Origin: Fibrobacter sp. UWB16
Lineage (GTDB): Bacteria; Fibrobacterota; Fibrobacteria; Fibrobacterales; Fibrobacteraceae
Assembly: GCF_900215325.1 (NCBI RefSeq)
Contig: NZ_OCMS01000002.1
Location: forward strand, 434,001-498,000
DNA length: 64,000 bases
Direction of reading: 5' to 3'
Part shown: positions 23,450 through 31,199 of the stretch, in pieces
Position numbering within the stretch: the first letter of the stretch is position 1
How the letters are laid out: every line of letters starts with the position of its first letter
Position numbers and translations under genes: made by a program
The notes under the pieces: model-generated
Seen by the model: the letters and a program-made list of their open reading frames with translations, nothing else
The model's database searches: none
What the model was told of the DNA's origin: nothing

Positions 23450-24631
23450 ATGAATAAAATAATTTTATCATGCGTTTTATTGTTTGCGGGTGTCGCTTTT
23501 TCTGAAATTCGCCCGAAGTTGGACCTTTCTGGGATGGTGATGGTCCACGCTTATTCCGATTGGAATACGGATGAGCCTAAGGTTACGCACCGTTTTGAAT
23601 CTATGCTAGATTTGGACTTTGACCTTCGTTTTAACGATCGCTGGTCTGCATGGCTTGAACTCGAAGCGATGGGGATGGCGATGAACGGAATGGAGGATAT
23701 GGAAGGAATGGACATGGGCGATGAATCGTCTATGGATCCCGTAAATCCTGCTGTTGTCTTTAATGGCGCGTATATTCAATACACTCGTTCGGAACGCACT
23801 TTCTTTCGCGTTGGTGACTTGAAATTTTTTGAAGGTATTTTCAAGAATTATTATGATTTCGGGGATCCGCGCGATGACGCTGCAGGCATTTCGCAAAAGA
23901 CGATTCGCGGTTTAGAATTCCAGTGGAACGGATTGCAATTTGATATAGGTTTTGGCACTGCGGGCAATGACCAAAGTTGCCATTACCATTTCATGTTTGG
24001 CGAGTACATGGGAATGGATTGTCTGGAAGGTTATACGTATGAAGTTCATGCGGCGTACGACTTAGAAATTGCAAATCAAGTTTTCCGTCCTTATTTTGAT
24101 TACAAAAGCTATCAGCGTAAAGACTACAATGAACTTTATGCAGGCTTGGATGTATCGCTATCTTTGGGAAACTTTGCTTTCCACGGGTTGTACGGATTTC
24201 ATTCGGTATTCCTCGCAAGTGACGATGCTGTCTCGAACCACGTCTTGCTTGTAGAACCGTCATTTGATATTTCGAGATTTTGCATAGTGGGCTCTTTGTT
24301 CTATGCGTTCATCGATGACCCTGTTCGTACAAGTCTAGAAATTACCTCGCGTCCGGAATACTTTTTTGCTTTCATTGAACCGAGTGTTGCCGTGAATGAA
24401 TATCTGAGTATCGGCGTTCCTTTGGAATTGCATACGAACAGCTTGGATAAAAAGGATGACTTGGGCTCTGTGCGCATCGGCGGAAGATTCTACTTTAATG
24501 TTCCTGACTTTAAAATAGATATTATTTCGATGGTGCTTGTCGATATCCCGTATGGCGATGATTGGCCGTCCGAAGGGAATAAGAATGATCCTTCCTTTAT
24601 TTTTGGTGTAGAAGCGATGTTTGACTTCTAG
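23450..24631 (+). CDS. Outer-membrane beta-barrel protein with Met-rich segment
   Basis: This 393-residue protein has a signal peptide (MNKIILSCVLLFAGVAFS) and alternating beta strands through to a C-terminal aromatic residue (GVEAMFDF), the usual end of Gram-negative outer-membrane barrels. Near residues 76-97 is a Met/Asp/Gly-rich loop (MNGMEDMEGMDMGDE), a pattern seen in copper-binding proteins, though metal binding here is inference. It lies between a His-rich lipoprotein and an NlpA-like protein, suggesting a shared envelope role. The start at 23411 is less likely because it lacks a signal peptide at its N-terminus. Confidence 0.7.
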   Translation: MNKIILSCVLLFAGVAFSEIRPKLDLSGMVMVHAYSDWNTDEPKVTHRFESMLDLDFDLRFNDRWSAWLELEAMGMAMNGMEDMEGMDMGDESSMDPVNPAVVFNGAYIQYTRSERTFFRVGDLKFFEGIFKNYYDFGDPRDDAAGISQKTIRGLEFQWNGLQFDIGFGTAGNDQSCHYHFMFGEYMGMDCLEGYTYEVHAAYDLEIANQVFRPYFDYKSYQRKDYNELYAGLDVSLSLGNFAFHGLYGFHSVFLASDDAVSNHVLLVEPSFDISRFCIVGSLFYAFIDDPVRTSLEITSRPEYFFAFIEPSVAVNEYLSIGVPLELHTNSLDKKDDLGSVRIGGRFYFNVPDFKIDIISMVLVDIPYGDDWPSEGNKNDPSFIFGVEAMFDF

Positions 24632-24639
24632 GAGCTCAT

Positions 24640-24984
24640 ATGAAAAAGATTGTATTACTTTGTATTTTGCTGAGTTCCCTTGCGATGGCTCGTTTTGATT
24701 GCTGTGCCCGCAAACGCGCAACTATTAAAAAACAAGAAACTTCATTGACTTTTTCGGTGGGAGTGGTCCGTGATGAAGATGAGTCCCTGCTGAAGAAGGC
24801 TTCATCTTCGCTTGCCAAGGAATCTATCACGTTACAGATAAAAAAGTGGGATACTCAGGAGCATGCCAACGAGGCACTTGCCAAGGGCTTTGTCGATGGC
24901 TTGTATATTGATAGTCTTTGGTTTAACTCGGATTCAGATAAGAAAGAAGTTCTCTTGAGGCTGAAAAAAGAAATAGGAAAGTAA
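24640..24984 (+). CDS. Mini NlpA/MetQ-like periplasmic protein
   Basis: This 114-residue protein has a signal peptide (MKKIVLLCILLSSLAMA) followed by one lobe that reads like the N-terminus of MetQ/NlpA binding proteins: SVGVVRDEDESLLKKASSS, LQIKKWDTQEHANEALAKGF and VDGLYIDS. Full MetQ proteins have about 270 residues and two lobes, so this is less than half. It may be a stand-alone lobe or a truncated gene; the frame itself is intact, with GGAG 5 nt before the ATG. Likely co-transcribed with the barrel gene 8 nt upstream. Confidence 0.65.
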   Translation: MKKIVLLCILLSSLAMARFDCCARKRATIKKQETSLTFSVGVVRDEDESLLKKASSSLAKESITLQIKKWDTQEHANEALAKGFVDGLYIDSLWFNSDSDKKEVLLRLKKEIGK

Positions 24985-25030
24985 AATCGGCTGTCGCGCG
25001 GTCTTTGATTTTTTCTATCTTTGCCAAGCT

Positions 25031-26446
25031 ATGGTTGATGCTATTTTAAATAGGTTCTATAAACCTTCGAAATTCAAGAAGAACGGGGACGTGAAGGATG
25101 TGCTCGTGGTGGCACTCCCGATGCTTCTGTCGATGTCGTTTGACACGTTCATGACGTTCATTGACCGATTGTTCCTCTCGAAGCTTGGCCCTGCCGAAAT
25201 GAATGCGGCGCTTGGGGCGGGGGCGGTGCAGCTTGCACTCACGATGTTTTTTACGGGCGCGATTAGCTATACGACGGCAATGGTGGCTCAGCGCTTGGGT
25301 GGTAAAAAACGCTGGGATTGCGCCCGCGTGTTCATGCAATCGGTGTACTTGTCGCTGATTTCAGTGCCGCTTTTGTACCTCACGATTCCGCTGGGGCATT
25401 TTGCGTTTGGACTGGAGCATTTGCCGGCGGATCAGCTCGAATACCAGAAGACGTATTTCAATATTTTGATGTTTGGCGGCGTAATCAATTTGTTGCGTAA
25501 TGCCGCTCCGTGTTTCTTTAGCGGTATTGGCGAAACCAAGGTCGTGATGAAGGCTGCTTTCGTTGGCATGATTGTGAACGTTGCTTGCAACTTTGTGTTG
25601 ATTTACGGCTACGGTCCGATTCCTGCGATGGGCGTTGCGGGCGCTGCTTATGGCACGCTTATTGGCAATGTGGTTTCTACGGTGATTCTGTTTGCGAAGT
25701 TCTTTAGCAATAGTTGCCATCGTCGTTTCCGCACGCGTTTTGCTTTCGCGTTTAGCTGGCCGTTGACTCGCGAACTTTTGAAAAAGGGCATTCCGTCTGG
25801 CGTCGAGATGTTCTTGAACATGGCGGCGTTTCAGTCGTTGATTTTGATGTTCCATGCGCTTGGGCCTGAGGCGGCGACAGCTTCTTCGATCATGTTCAAC
25901 TGGGACTTGGTGGCGTATGTGCCGCTGATGGGGCTGGAGGTCGCGTCGACGAGCCTGGTGGGGCGCTATGTGGGCGCCAAGAATGCCGCTGCGGCAACGC
26001 GTTCGACTTATTCTGGACTTAAGCTTGGCTGGGGCTATTCTCTGGTGATGGGCGTTTTTTTCATCTTCTTGCCGGGCGTGTTGACGGACATTTTCAAGCC
26101 GGATGTTGCCGAGGCGACGGAAAGCGCGCTTGCGATTTTTAATGCGGCTCGCCCGATGAGCATGTTCATGCTTCGGATTGCGACGTTCTACATTTTTGTT
26201 GAAGTCTTGCTCGTGATTTATGCGGGTGCGCTTCGCGGTGCGGGCGATACGGTCTGGGTGATGTTCGCTTGCGGTATCATGAACTGGTTCGTGGCGATTG
26301 CCTTGTACATCGTGGCTTACGTCTTCCATCTGCCGGCCCATTACGCTTGGATTGTCGTGGTTGCCGTTTATAGCACGGCTCCGCTGATTTTCTGGCGTCG
26401 CTGGAAGAGCGGAAAATGGCGCAGACACGTGATGAACGCTAAGTAA
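25031..26446 (+). CDS. MATE family efflux transporter
   Basis: This 471-residue inner-membrane protein has 12 predicted helices in two homologous halves. The N-terminal half has LVVALPMLLSMSFDTFMTFID and LGAGAVQLALTMFF; the middle has KKGIPSGVEMFLNMAAFQS. MATE proteins export cationic drugs or metabolites using a sodium or proton gradient; the substrate is not readable. A TATCTT -10 ends about 11 nt before the ATG with no Shine-Dalgarno, so translation may start on a very short leader. Confidence 0.93.
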   Translation: MVDAILNRFYKPSKFKKNGDVKDVLVVALPMLLSMSFDTFMTFIDRLFLSKLGPAEMNAALGAGAVQLALTMFFTGAISYTTAMVAQRLGGKKRWDCARVFMQSVYLSLISVPLLYLTIPLGHFAFGLEHLPADQLEYQKTYFNILMFGGVINLLRNAAPCFFSGIGETKVVMKAAFVGMIVNVACNFVLIYGYGPIPAMGVAGAAYGTLIGNVVSTVILFAKFFSNSCHRRFRTRFAFAFSWPLTRELLKKGIPSGVEMFLNMAAFQSLILMFHALGPEAATASSIMFNWDLVAYVPLMGLEVASTSLVGRYVGAKNAAAATRSTYSGLKLGWGYSLVMGVFFIFLPGVLTDIFKPDVAEATESALAIFNAARPMSMFMLRIATFYIFVEVLLVIYAGALRGAGDTVWVMFACGIMNWFVAIALYIVAYVFHLPAHYAWIVVVAVYSTAPLIFWRRWKSGKWRRHVMNAK

Positions 26447-26593
26447 AGCTCAAAAATCGTAGATTCGGGGCTTTTTTACAACTTTTAACTAGGCTTATCG
26501 AAGTGCTGTAGGTATATTTATAAGACCTGCGGCATTTTTGTTTTTGGTGTGGGCTATTTTTGCAGAGGTCGTGGGTGAGGATTGGAATTGGAT

Positions 26594-28000
26594 ATGAAAA
26601 AAAATCACGTCATTGCGGGCTTCGTTGCGCTCGCATCTATCGCTTTTGCTGCCCCGCCGTCTAACTTTAGCGGCTGGAATCTCGTTTTTGAAGATAACTT
26701 TGACGGCACTTCGCTTGACACGAAAAAGTGGAACTCGACGTACAACTGGGGCCCGACGCATAACCATCGCGCCTACTGCGCCAAAGAAAACGTGATTGTC
26801 TCCGATGGTACACTCAAGCTCAAGGGAGAAAAGAAAACGCATCCTGATGCCAAAGGACGAAAGGCCAAATTCAACAACAAGGAAATCCCTGTCGATTACA
26901 CTTCGGGCGCAATTGACACCAAAGGCCATTTCGAAGTCAAGTACGGATATATTGAAGGCCGTTTCAAGGCACCCTCACAAAAGGGAACTTGGCCTGCGTT
27001 CTGGACGTTGCAAGACGGCTGGCCTCCTGAAATCGACATTTTGGAAATTCCTGCGTCGCGTAAGCAGCACCATTATTATTTACATTACACAGACCCGAGC
27101 TGGTACAACAGTCATGGCTCGGCGTGGGATCATGAAGCCTCTTTTGGCGGCCATAAGGACGACAATGTGGACCGCTCGGCGGATTTCCACACGTATGCGG
27201 TGGAATGGGATGAATCGACGCTTAGCTTTTATTTTGACGACAAAAAGTTTGCAAGTTACAACCGCCCGACTGAAATCAAGCAGCTTTCGGCGCAGTACAT
27301 TATCGTGAATTTGGCGATTGGTGGCTGGGCTGGCGATGATATTGAAATCACTTCGGACAAACCTGCATATTTCGAAGCGGACTGGGTGCGTGTATGGCAG
27401 GCGAAACCTGCAAAGCCCGATACCGTGCGCATTATGTCGATGAATTTTGGTACATGCATGACGCGAACTGCCGAGGACAAGCTTGCGCTTGGCGATTGCA
27501 GCGGCGATAATGCGATTGCAACGATAACTCCGCTTTCTTCGACAACTTACCGCATCAATTTTGGCGATATCTCGCTAGATACGCCGAATGAGTCAACTGA
27601 TGCGGGTGTGACGATGGGCCTTTACAAGTGGAATGGCGGCGGTCATCAAAAAGTAGTCATGGAAAAGCAATCCGGCTATGAGGGCTCCGTGGTGCGCATG
27701 AAAATGCAACACAGCAATATGTATCTGCGAGCAACGACGGATGGCGAACGCGTGGTGCAAAGCTGGGCTGATGACTGGGAATGGAACCAGATGTGGCGTT
27801 TACTCAAGTCAGGTGATGAAATTCCGACGAAGGATCCTACGATTGGTTTGCGCGATGTCTCGCGAACACAAGCCCCTGCTTATGGCGCCAAAGTTTTCCG
27901 TAAGAATGGGATGCTTTACGTACAGTTCGGCGACGGGCTTCGGGGCGATAATTCCCGCGAATCCCGCACCTACGATTTCAAGGGCCGGACAATTAAATAA
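26594..28000 (+). CDS. Secreted GH16 beta-glucanase with C-terminal module
   Basis: The catalytic domain of this 468-residue enzyme spans about residues 20-265: signal peptide, then WNLVFEDNFDGTSLD, the active site WPPEIDILE (nucleophile E146, acid/base E151) and FHTYAVEWDESTLSFYFDD. GH16 enzymes cleave beta-1,3(4)-glucans such as laminarin or lichenan. A region at about 280-420 resembles a ricin-type or RICIN-like carbohydrate-binding trefoil (tentative). The final 40 residues (GAKVFRKNGMLYVQFGDG, ending in a basic RTYDFKGRTIK) look like the C-terminal tails of Fibrobacter secreted enzymes. Confidence 0.9.
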   Translation: MKKNHVIAGFVALASIAFAAPPSNFSGWNLVFEDNFDGTSLDTKKWNSTYNWGPTHNHRAYCAKENVIVSDGTLKLKGEKKTHPDAKGRKAKFNNKEIPVDYTSGAIDTKGHFEVKYGYIEGRFKAPSQKGTWPAFWTLQDGWPPEIDILEIPASRKQHHYYLHYTDPSWYNSHGSAWDHEASFGGHKDDNVDRSADFHTYAVEWDESTLSFYFDDKKFASYNRPTEIKQLSAQYIIVNLAIGGWAGDDIEITSDKPAYFEADWVRVWQAKPAKPDTVRIMSMNFGTCMTRTAEDKLALGDCSGDNAIATITPLSSTTYRINFGDISLDTPNESTDAGVTMGLYKWNGGGHQKVVMEKQSGYEGSVVRMKMQHSNMYLRATTDGERVVQSWADDWEWNQMWRLLKSGDEIPTKDPTIGLRDVSRTQAPAYGAKVFRKNGMLYVQFGDGLRGDNSRESRTYDFKGRTIK

Positions 28001-28001
28001 A

Positions 28002-28772
28002 TTACTCTTTTCTTTTGTATCCGCTGAGCCCGAGTAAAATCAGGGCCGGCGTATAGAAGTACCATACAAAGTTGTTGGCGACAGTCGCTACAATTTCTTG
28101 AACGCTGTGGTCATCGCCGGTTGCAAGCGAAATGCCTACGCATGCATCGCAGCAGAAGAATAGAATCATGCCGCGTTTGATGTTGCGTGCGTTTTTAGCG
28201 GGGAAATATCCTTTGCTAGGAACCTTGCAGGCGACAACGAGTGAGCAAATGAGGAATGCTGCATAAGTTGCGATAATCGGGACTGTCGGTCCTTCGAAAA
28301 TGCGGAACAGATGAAGCGCATTCGTGATGAACATGACCGTAAATGGAATGATCAAAATCCACGGAGAGCTTTTGTCTGTATCGCTTGTGCGTGTGTGACG
28401 GTAGATAAAAAGCGCCTGCACGACCATAAAGAAGCAAATGCCAAGCAACGTGTAATCGCTGCGGTGCTCCAGAACGTGTGCATAATTGTGCATGATTTTC
28501 AAACAGAAATCCGCGCACAAAGCCATAGCGAAACCCGCCTGCAAAAAGTTGCGGTCGCGCTTGCACAGGCAATTCCCGCCAATGAAAAATACGACAATCG
28601 TCATGATGGCGGTAACAGCGAACTTAGCGATGTTCTGGTAGTTGCTGCTTTCGACGAGGCACTGCTCGACAGCACCACAGTTGTAAAATACAAGCCAGTC
28701 TCTCACGAAGAATGTAATCATGAGAATTCCGACGATAATAATAAGCGAAGTTATAAGTGTTTTCTTGTTCAT
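28002..28772 (-). CDS. YhhN-like multi-pass membrane protein
   Basis: This 256-residue protein has about seven to eight membrane helices. Internal stretches such as AGFAMALCADFCLKI and GMILFFCCDACVGISLATG resemble the repeated GLxFSLxGD motifs of YhhN/TMEM86 proteins (lysoplasmalogenase family). The assignment is tentative. The start is taken at MNKKTLITSL (28772). It is the last of three minus-strand genes after DUF1653 and a lipoprotein, and its stop converges on the GH16 gene with no gap. Confidence 0.55.
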   Translation of the reverse strand: MNKKTLITSLIIIVGILMITFFVRDWLVFYNCGAVEQCLVESSNYQNIAKFAVTAIMTIVVFFIGGNCLCKRDRNFLQAGFAMALCADFCLKIMHNYAHVLEHRSDYTLLGICFFMVVQALFIYRHTRTSDTDKSSPWILIIPFTVMFITNALHLFRIFEGPTVPIIATYAAFLICSLVVACKVPSKGYFPAKNARNIKRGMILFFCCDACVGISLATGDDHSVQEIVATVANNFVWYFYTPALILLGLSGYKRKE

Positions 28773-28808
28773 AACGTACAATATAAGTAAATTCAAAGAT
28801 AATGAATA

Positions 28809-29711
28809 TTATTTGTCTGAATTTATATCAATGTCGAGCATGTCTGCAACGCATGGAATGAATTCGTTTTTATATTGTTCATTGTTGCTGTATTCATAAA
28901 CATGGTGGTTGGGCTTTTCCCTTATGTATTTGCTCATGTCCTTTGTGTTGCAAAGTGATTTGGGGTATTGTATGTCTTCTCGAACATGTTTACTTGTGTA
29001 GGAACAGGTCTTGTCTTTAGATTCAAATGTTACGGTTTCTGTAGCGACGTTGTCAGAATTGATTTCATATGATCCTGTTACTTTTACAGAAATCCCGTTG
29101 GCTTTAAATTTGGCTGTATTGCATCCTGATTTTAGAATTGAAACGTCGTCGACATCCATATCTAAATCGTATTGCAAAAATTCTTCAATCCAATAATCGT
29201 CAAAATCATCTCCGATGCAATATTTCTTGTTCTTTTCCCAAGAAAAAGCAAGACTGTTATGTGTGATTGTTAGAACGCGAAAAGCTTTTGATTTTTCACC
29301 TTTTCCTGGTTCGCATTCTAGGGTTCCGTTTTCGTAGTGACAATCGTCATCGTTTGGTACTTCTTTCCAAGTGCCATAGATGCCTTCTGCGTTATTGCTT
29401 GTTAAAACTAAAGGATCTCCTTCGTGTCGAACTTTTGCGATGGAGTTGATGTCTGTAGAACTATTTCCTGTGAAGATGAGTAATGTGTCATGGGTGAATT
29501 CGTAACCATAATTCTTTTTGTATACGTATTCATCCCAACGTGTGCTGTTTGAAGTTACATAGCAAAAATCATAAATGATTGAAAATAGCTGATTTGTTTC
29601 ATCAAGTATGTATTTGGGCTTTGAACTCGCTGATGTTCCGTTATCTCCACAACTGGTGAGGGGAAAAATAATGGATGCAAATAAAGTGAATAATAAGATT
29701 GTATTTTTCAT
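28809..29711 (-). CDS. Hypothetical lipoprotein
   Basis: This 300-residue protein has a lipoprotein signal (MKNTILLFTLFASIIFPLTSC), a Ser/Asn linker and a beta-rich mature domain with several cysteines. I recognise no motif. The ribosome-binding site TAGGAGAA precedes ATG 29711. It starts 3 nt after the DUF1653 stop, so the two are co-transcribed. The sequence is AT-rich, like other accessory genes here. Confidence 0.7.
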   Translation of the reverse strand: MKNTILLFTLFASIIFPLTSCGDNGTSASSKPKYILDETNQLFSIIYDFCYVTSNSTRWDEYVYKKNYGYEFTHDTLLIFTGNSSTDINSIAKVRHEGDPLVLTSNNAEGIYGTWKEVPNDDDCHYENGTLECEPGKGEKSKAFRVLTITHNSLAFSWEKNKKYCIGDDFDDYWIEEFLQYDLDMDVDDVSILKSGCNTAKFKANGISVKVTGSYEINSDNVATETVTFESKDKTCSYTSKHVREDIQYPKSLCNTKDMSKYIREKPNHHVYEYSNNEQYKNEFIPCVADMLDIDINSDK

Positions 29712-29714
29712 GAA

Positions 29715-29957
29715 TTATTCTCCTAATTCAACTTCTTCAAAACGGTATTTTTGTTTGACGTCTGGATATTTTTCGTGATCGACTTCGCTTAAGAACATGG
29801 ATTTCTCGCGAAGCCAAACTGTATTATCGCCGTAAAGTGCGCGGTAGATGACGTATTCATCTTCGGTTTCGGAATGTTTCGCTACTCCTTCAACAATGTA
29901 GTAGCGATTTTTGAAGTGCTTGTAAATGCCGTGAATTTTAAGTTCTCTTTTTTCCAT
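29715..29957 (-). CDS. DUF1653 domain protein
   Basis: This 80-residue protein matches DUF1653: [20 protein letters not shown], then [21 protein letters not shown]. Function is unknown; the domain is a small beta fold found alone or fused in many bacteria. The open frame extends upstream to 30080, but homology begins at [15 protein letters not shown], preceded by a weak AGGAAAA ribosome-binding element. First gene of a minus-strand trio. Confidence 0.85.
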   Translation of the reverse strand: MEKRELKIHGIYKHFKNRYYIVEGVAKHSETEDEYVIYRALYGDNTVWLREKSMFLSEVDHEKYPDVKQKYRFEEVELGE

Positions 29958-29999
29958 AAATTTTTTCCTGAATATTAAAGAATGATTTTTTTCAATTTT

Positions 30000-30015
30000 T
30001 TGTAACTTATTACAA
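30000..30015. promoter_or_regulatory. Possible operator TTGTAA-N4-TTACAA
   Basis: A perfect 6-bp inverted repeat with a 4-bp spacer lies 43 bp upstream of the DUF1653 start. A second inverted repeat, TTGCAAAA-N9-TTTTGCAA, follows at 30056-30080 in the same divergent region. Confidence 0.4.
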
Positions 30016-30094
30016 TTTGTGAAACCTCTTTTACATCTTACGTAATATTTTTGAATTGCAAAAAAATATTTGTTTTGCAATTTACCTTATTTCG

Positions 30095-30123
30095 TGCGAA
30101 TTCGCAAGAGCTTTTGTTATATT
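30095..30123 (+). promoter_or_regulatory. Promoter and palindrome of the RelA/SpoT-domain gene
   Basis: A TATATT -10 (30118-30123) is preceded, at -35 distance, by a perfect 12-bp palindrome TGCGAATTCGCA (30095-30106). The palindrome covers the -35 position, where an operator would block RNA polymerase. No good -35 consensus is present, so activation is also possible. Confidence 0.5.
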
Positions 30124-30166
30124 ATGACATGTAAAGCGCAAGAAATCTTGCATCAGGAGGCGTAAG

Positions 30167-31153
30167 ATGATTTCTTTGAATGACTATCTGTTTTCTGGAA
30201 ACACTGTGTTGAAAATTTTGCACCAATATTCAAATGATCTCAGAAACAGCGCTAAGGAAACACATAATGGCATCGATCTTGCGCATTCAAATTTTCTGAT
30301 TCAGATTATTGAATTGCTGGAACACAATGACTTCTTGACTTCGCAATCTCAACGAATAAAAGAATTCTACAAGTACATGACGAGGGAATATCCCTTCTTG
30401 GCGTTTACGTTCAAAGGGCGTATCAAATCTCTGATTCGCGCCGAAGAAAAATTTAATGGGTATATCCTTGAATTTGTTTATAACTATTACAAGAAAAATG
30501 GGGTGTTCCCATCTGAAGCCGAAATAAAAAGCACGCTGAATTTCCGCGACTTGATTGCTTACCGTATCGTTATTTCGATGCCATCTTGCCATATCAAAAA
30601 AGGTGAAGAACGGAGCGAAGTTGAACGGAAGTATCTTTACGAAATTGCGAACGTCATGCCCGAATTTTTGGAAGAACGTGGGTTTACTCCAGAAATTTCA
30701 AGACATAAGGATGGCGGTCATTGCGACTTGCTAAAAGATGCTGTTCAGCCTTATTACCATGACTCGGTGGCGACTCCGCGAAGCTCCGGTTACCAATCGT
30801 TGCATATAACGATGTATGATAATCTTGCACGTTGCTATACCGAAGTGCAACTTAGAACAAAAGATATGGATGACTTTGCTGAAATCGGTGATGCAAACCA
30901 CTTCGGTTATGAAAAGACGCAAGAAACGCGACGCTCCAAGCATGACCAAATTCCAAGCGGCGAGTGCGTTTACTTTGATGATGCTTATGAGCGCCTGACG
31001 AAATTGCAGGAACTTGAGCTTTCAAAGCTGGACGTGAATATGTTTAAGGCCATCAACAATCAATTGATTAACGATGGTTGCGGACTTTTCAGAGGACGCC
31101 AAATTTTGCCGTTCGAACACCTATCAAGATTCCAGAACGACTTGATAGATTAG
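30167..31153 (+). CDS. RelA/SpoT synthetase-domain protein
   Basis: This 328-residue protein contains an apparently complete (p)ppGpp-synthetase-type nucleotidyltransferase domain at about residues 75-250: GRIKSLIRAEEKF (83-95), NFRDLIAYRIV (about 125), the G-loop stretch SSGYQSLHI (about 206-214) and EVQLRTKDMDDFAE (about 226). It has no HD hydrolase, TGS or ACT domain, so it is a stand-alone synthetase or a toxic variant (ToxSAS type). The helical N-terminal region (1-75) and C-terminus (260-328) are not recognised. A strong AGGAGG ribosome-binding site precedes the ATG. No partner antitoxin gene is adjacent on the same strand. Confidence 0.85.
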   Translation: MISLNDYLFSGNTVLKILHQYSNDLRNSAKETHNGIDLAHSNFLIQIIELLEHNDFLTSQSQRIKEFYKYMTREYPFLAFTFKGRIKSLIRAEEKFNGYILEFVYNYYKKNGVFPSEAEIKSTLNFRDLIAYRIVISMPSCHIKKGEERSEVERKYLYEIANVMPEFLEERGFTPEISRHKDGGHCDLLKDAVQPYYHDSVATPRSSGYQSLHITMYDNLARCYTEVQLRTKDMDDFAEIGDANHFGYEKTQETRRSKHDQIPSGECVYFDDAYERLTKLQELELSKLDVNMFKAINNQLINDGCGLFRGRQILPFEHLSRFQNDLID

Positions 31154-31199
31154 CGTTCTGGTATGATAGGCTTTCATTAGTTATTGCTATAGATAAATT

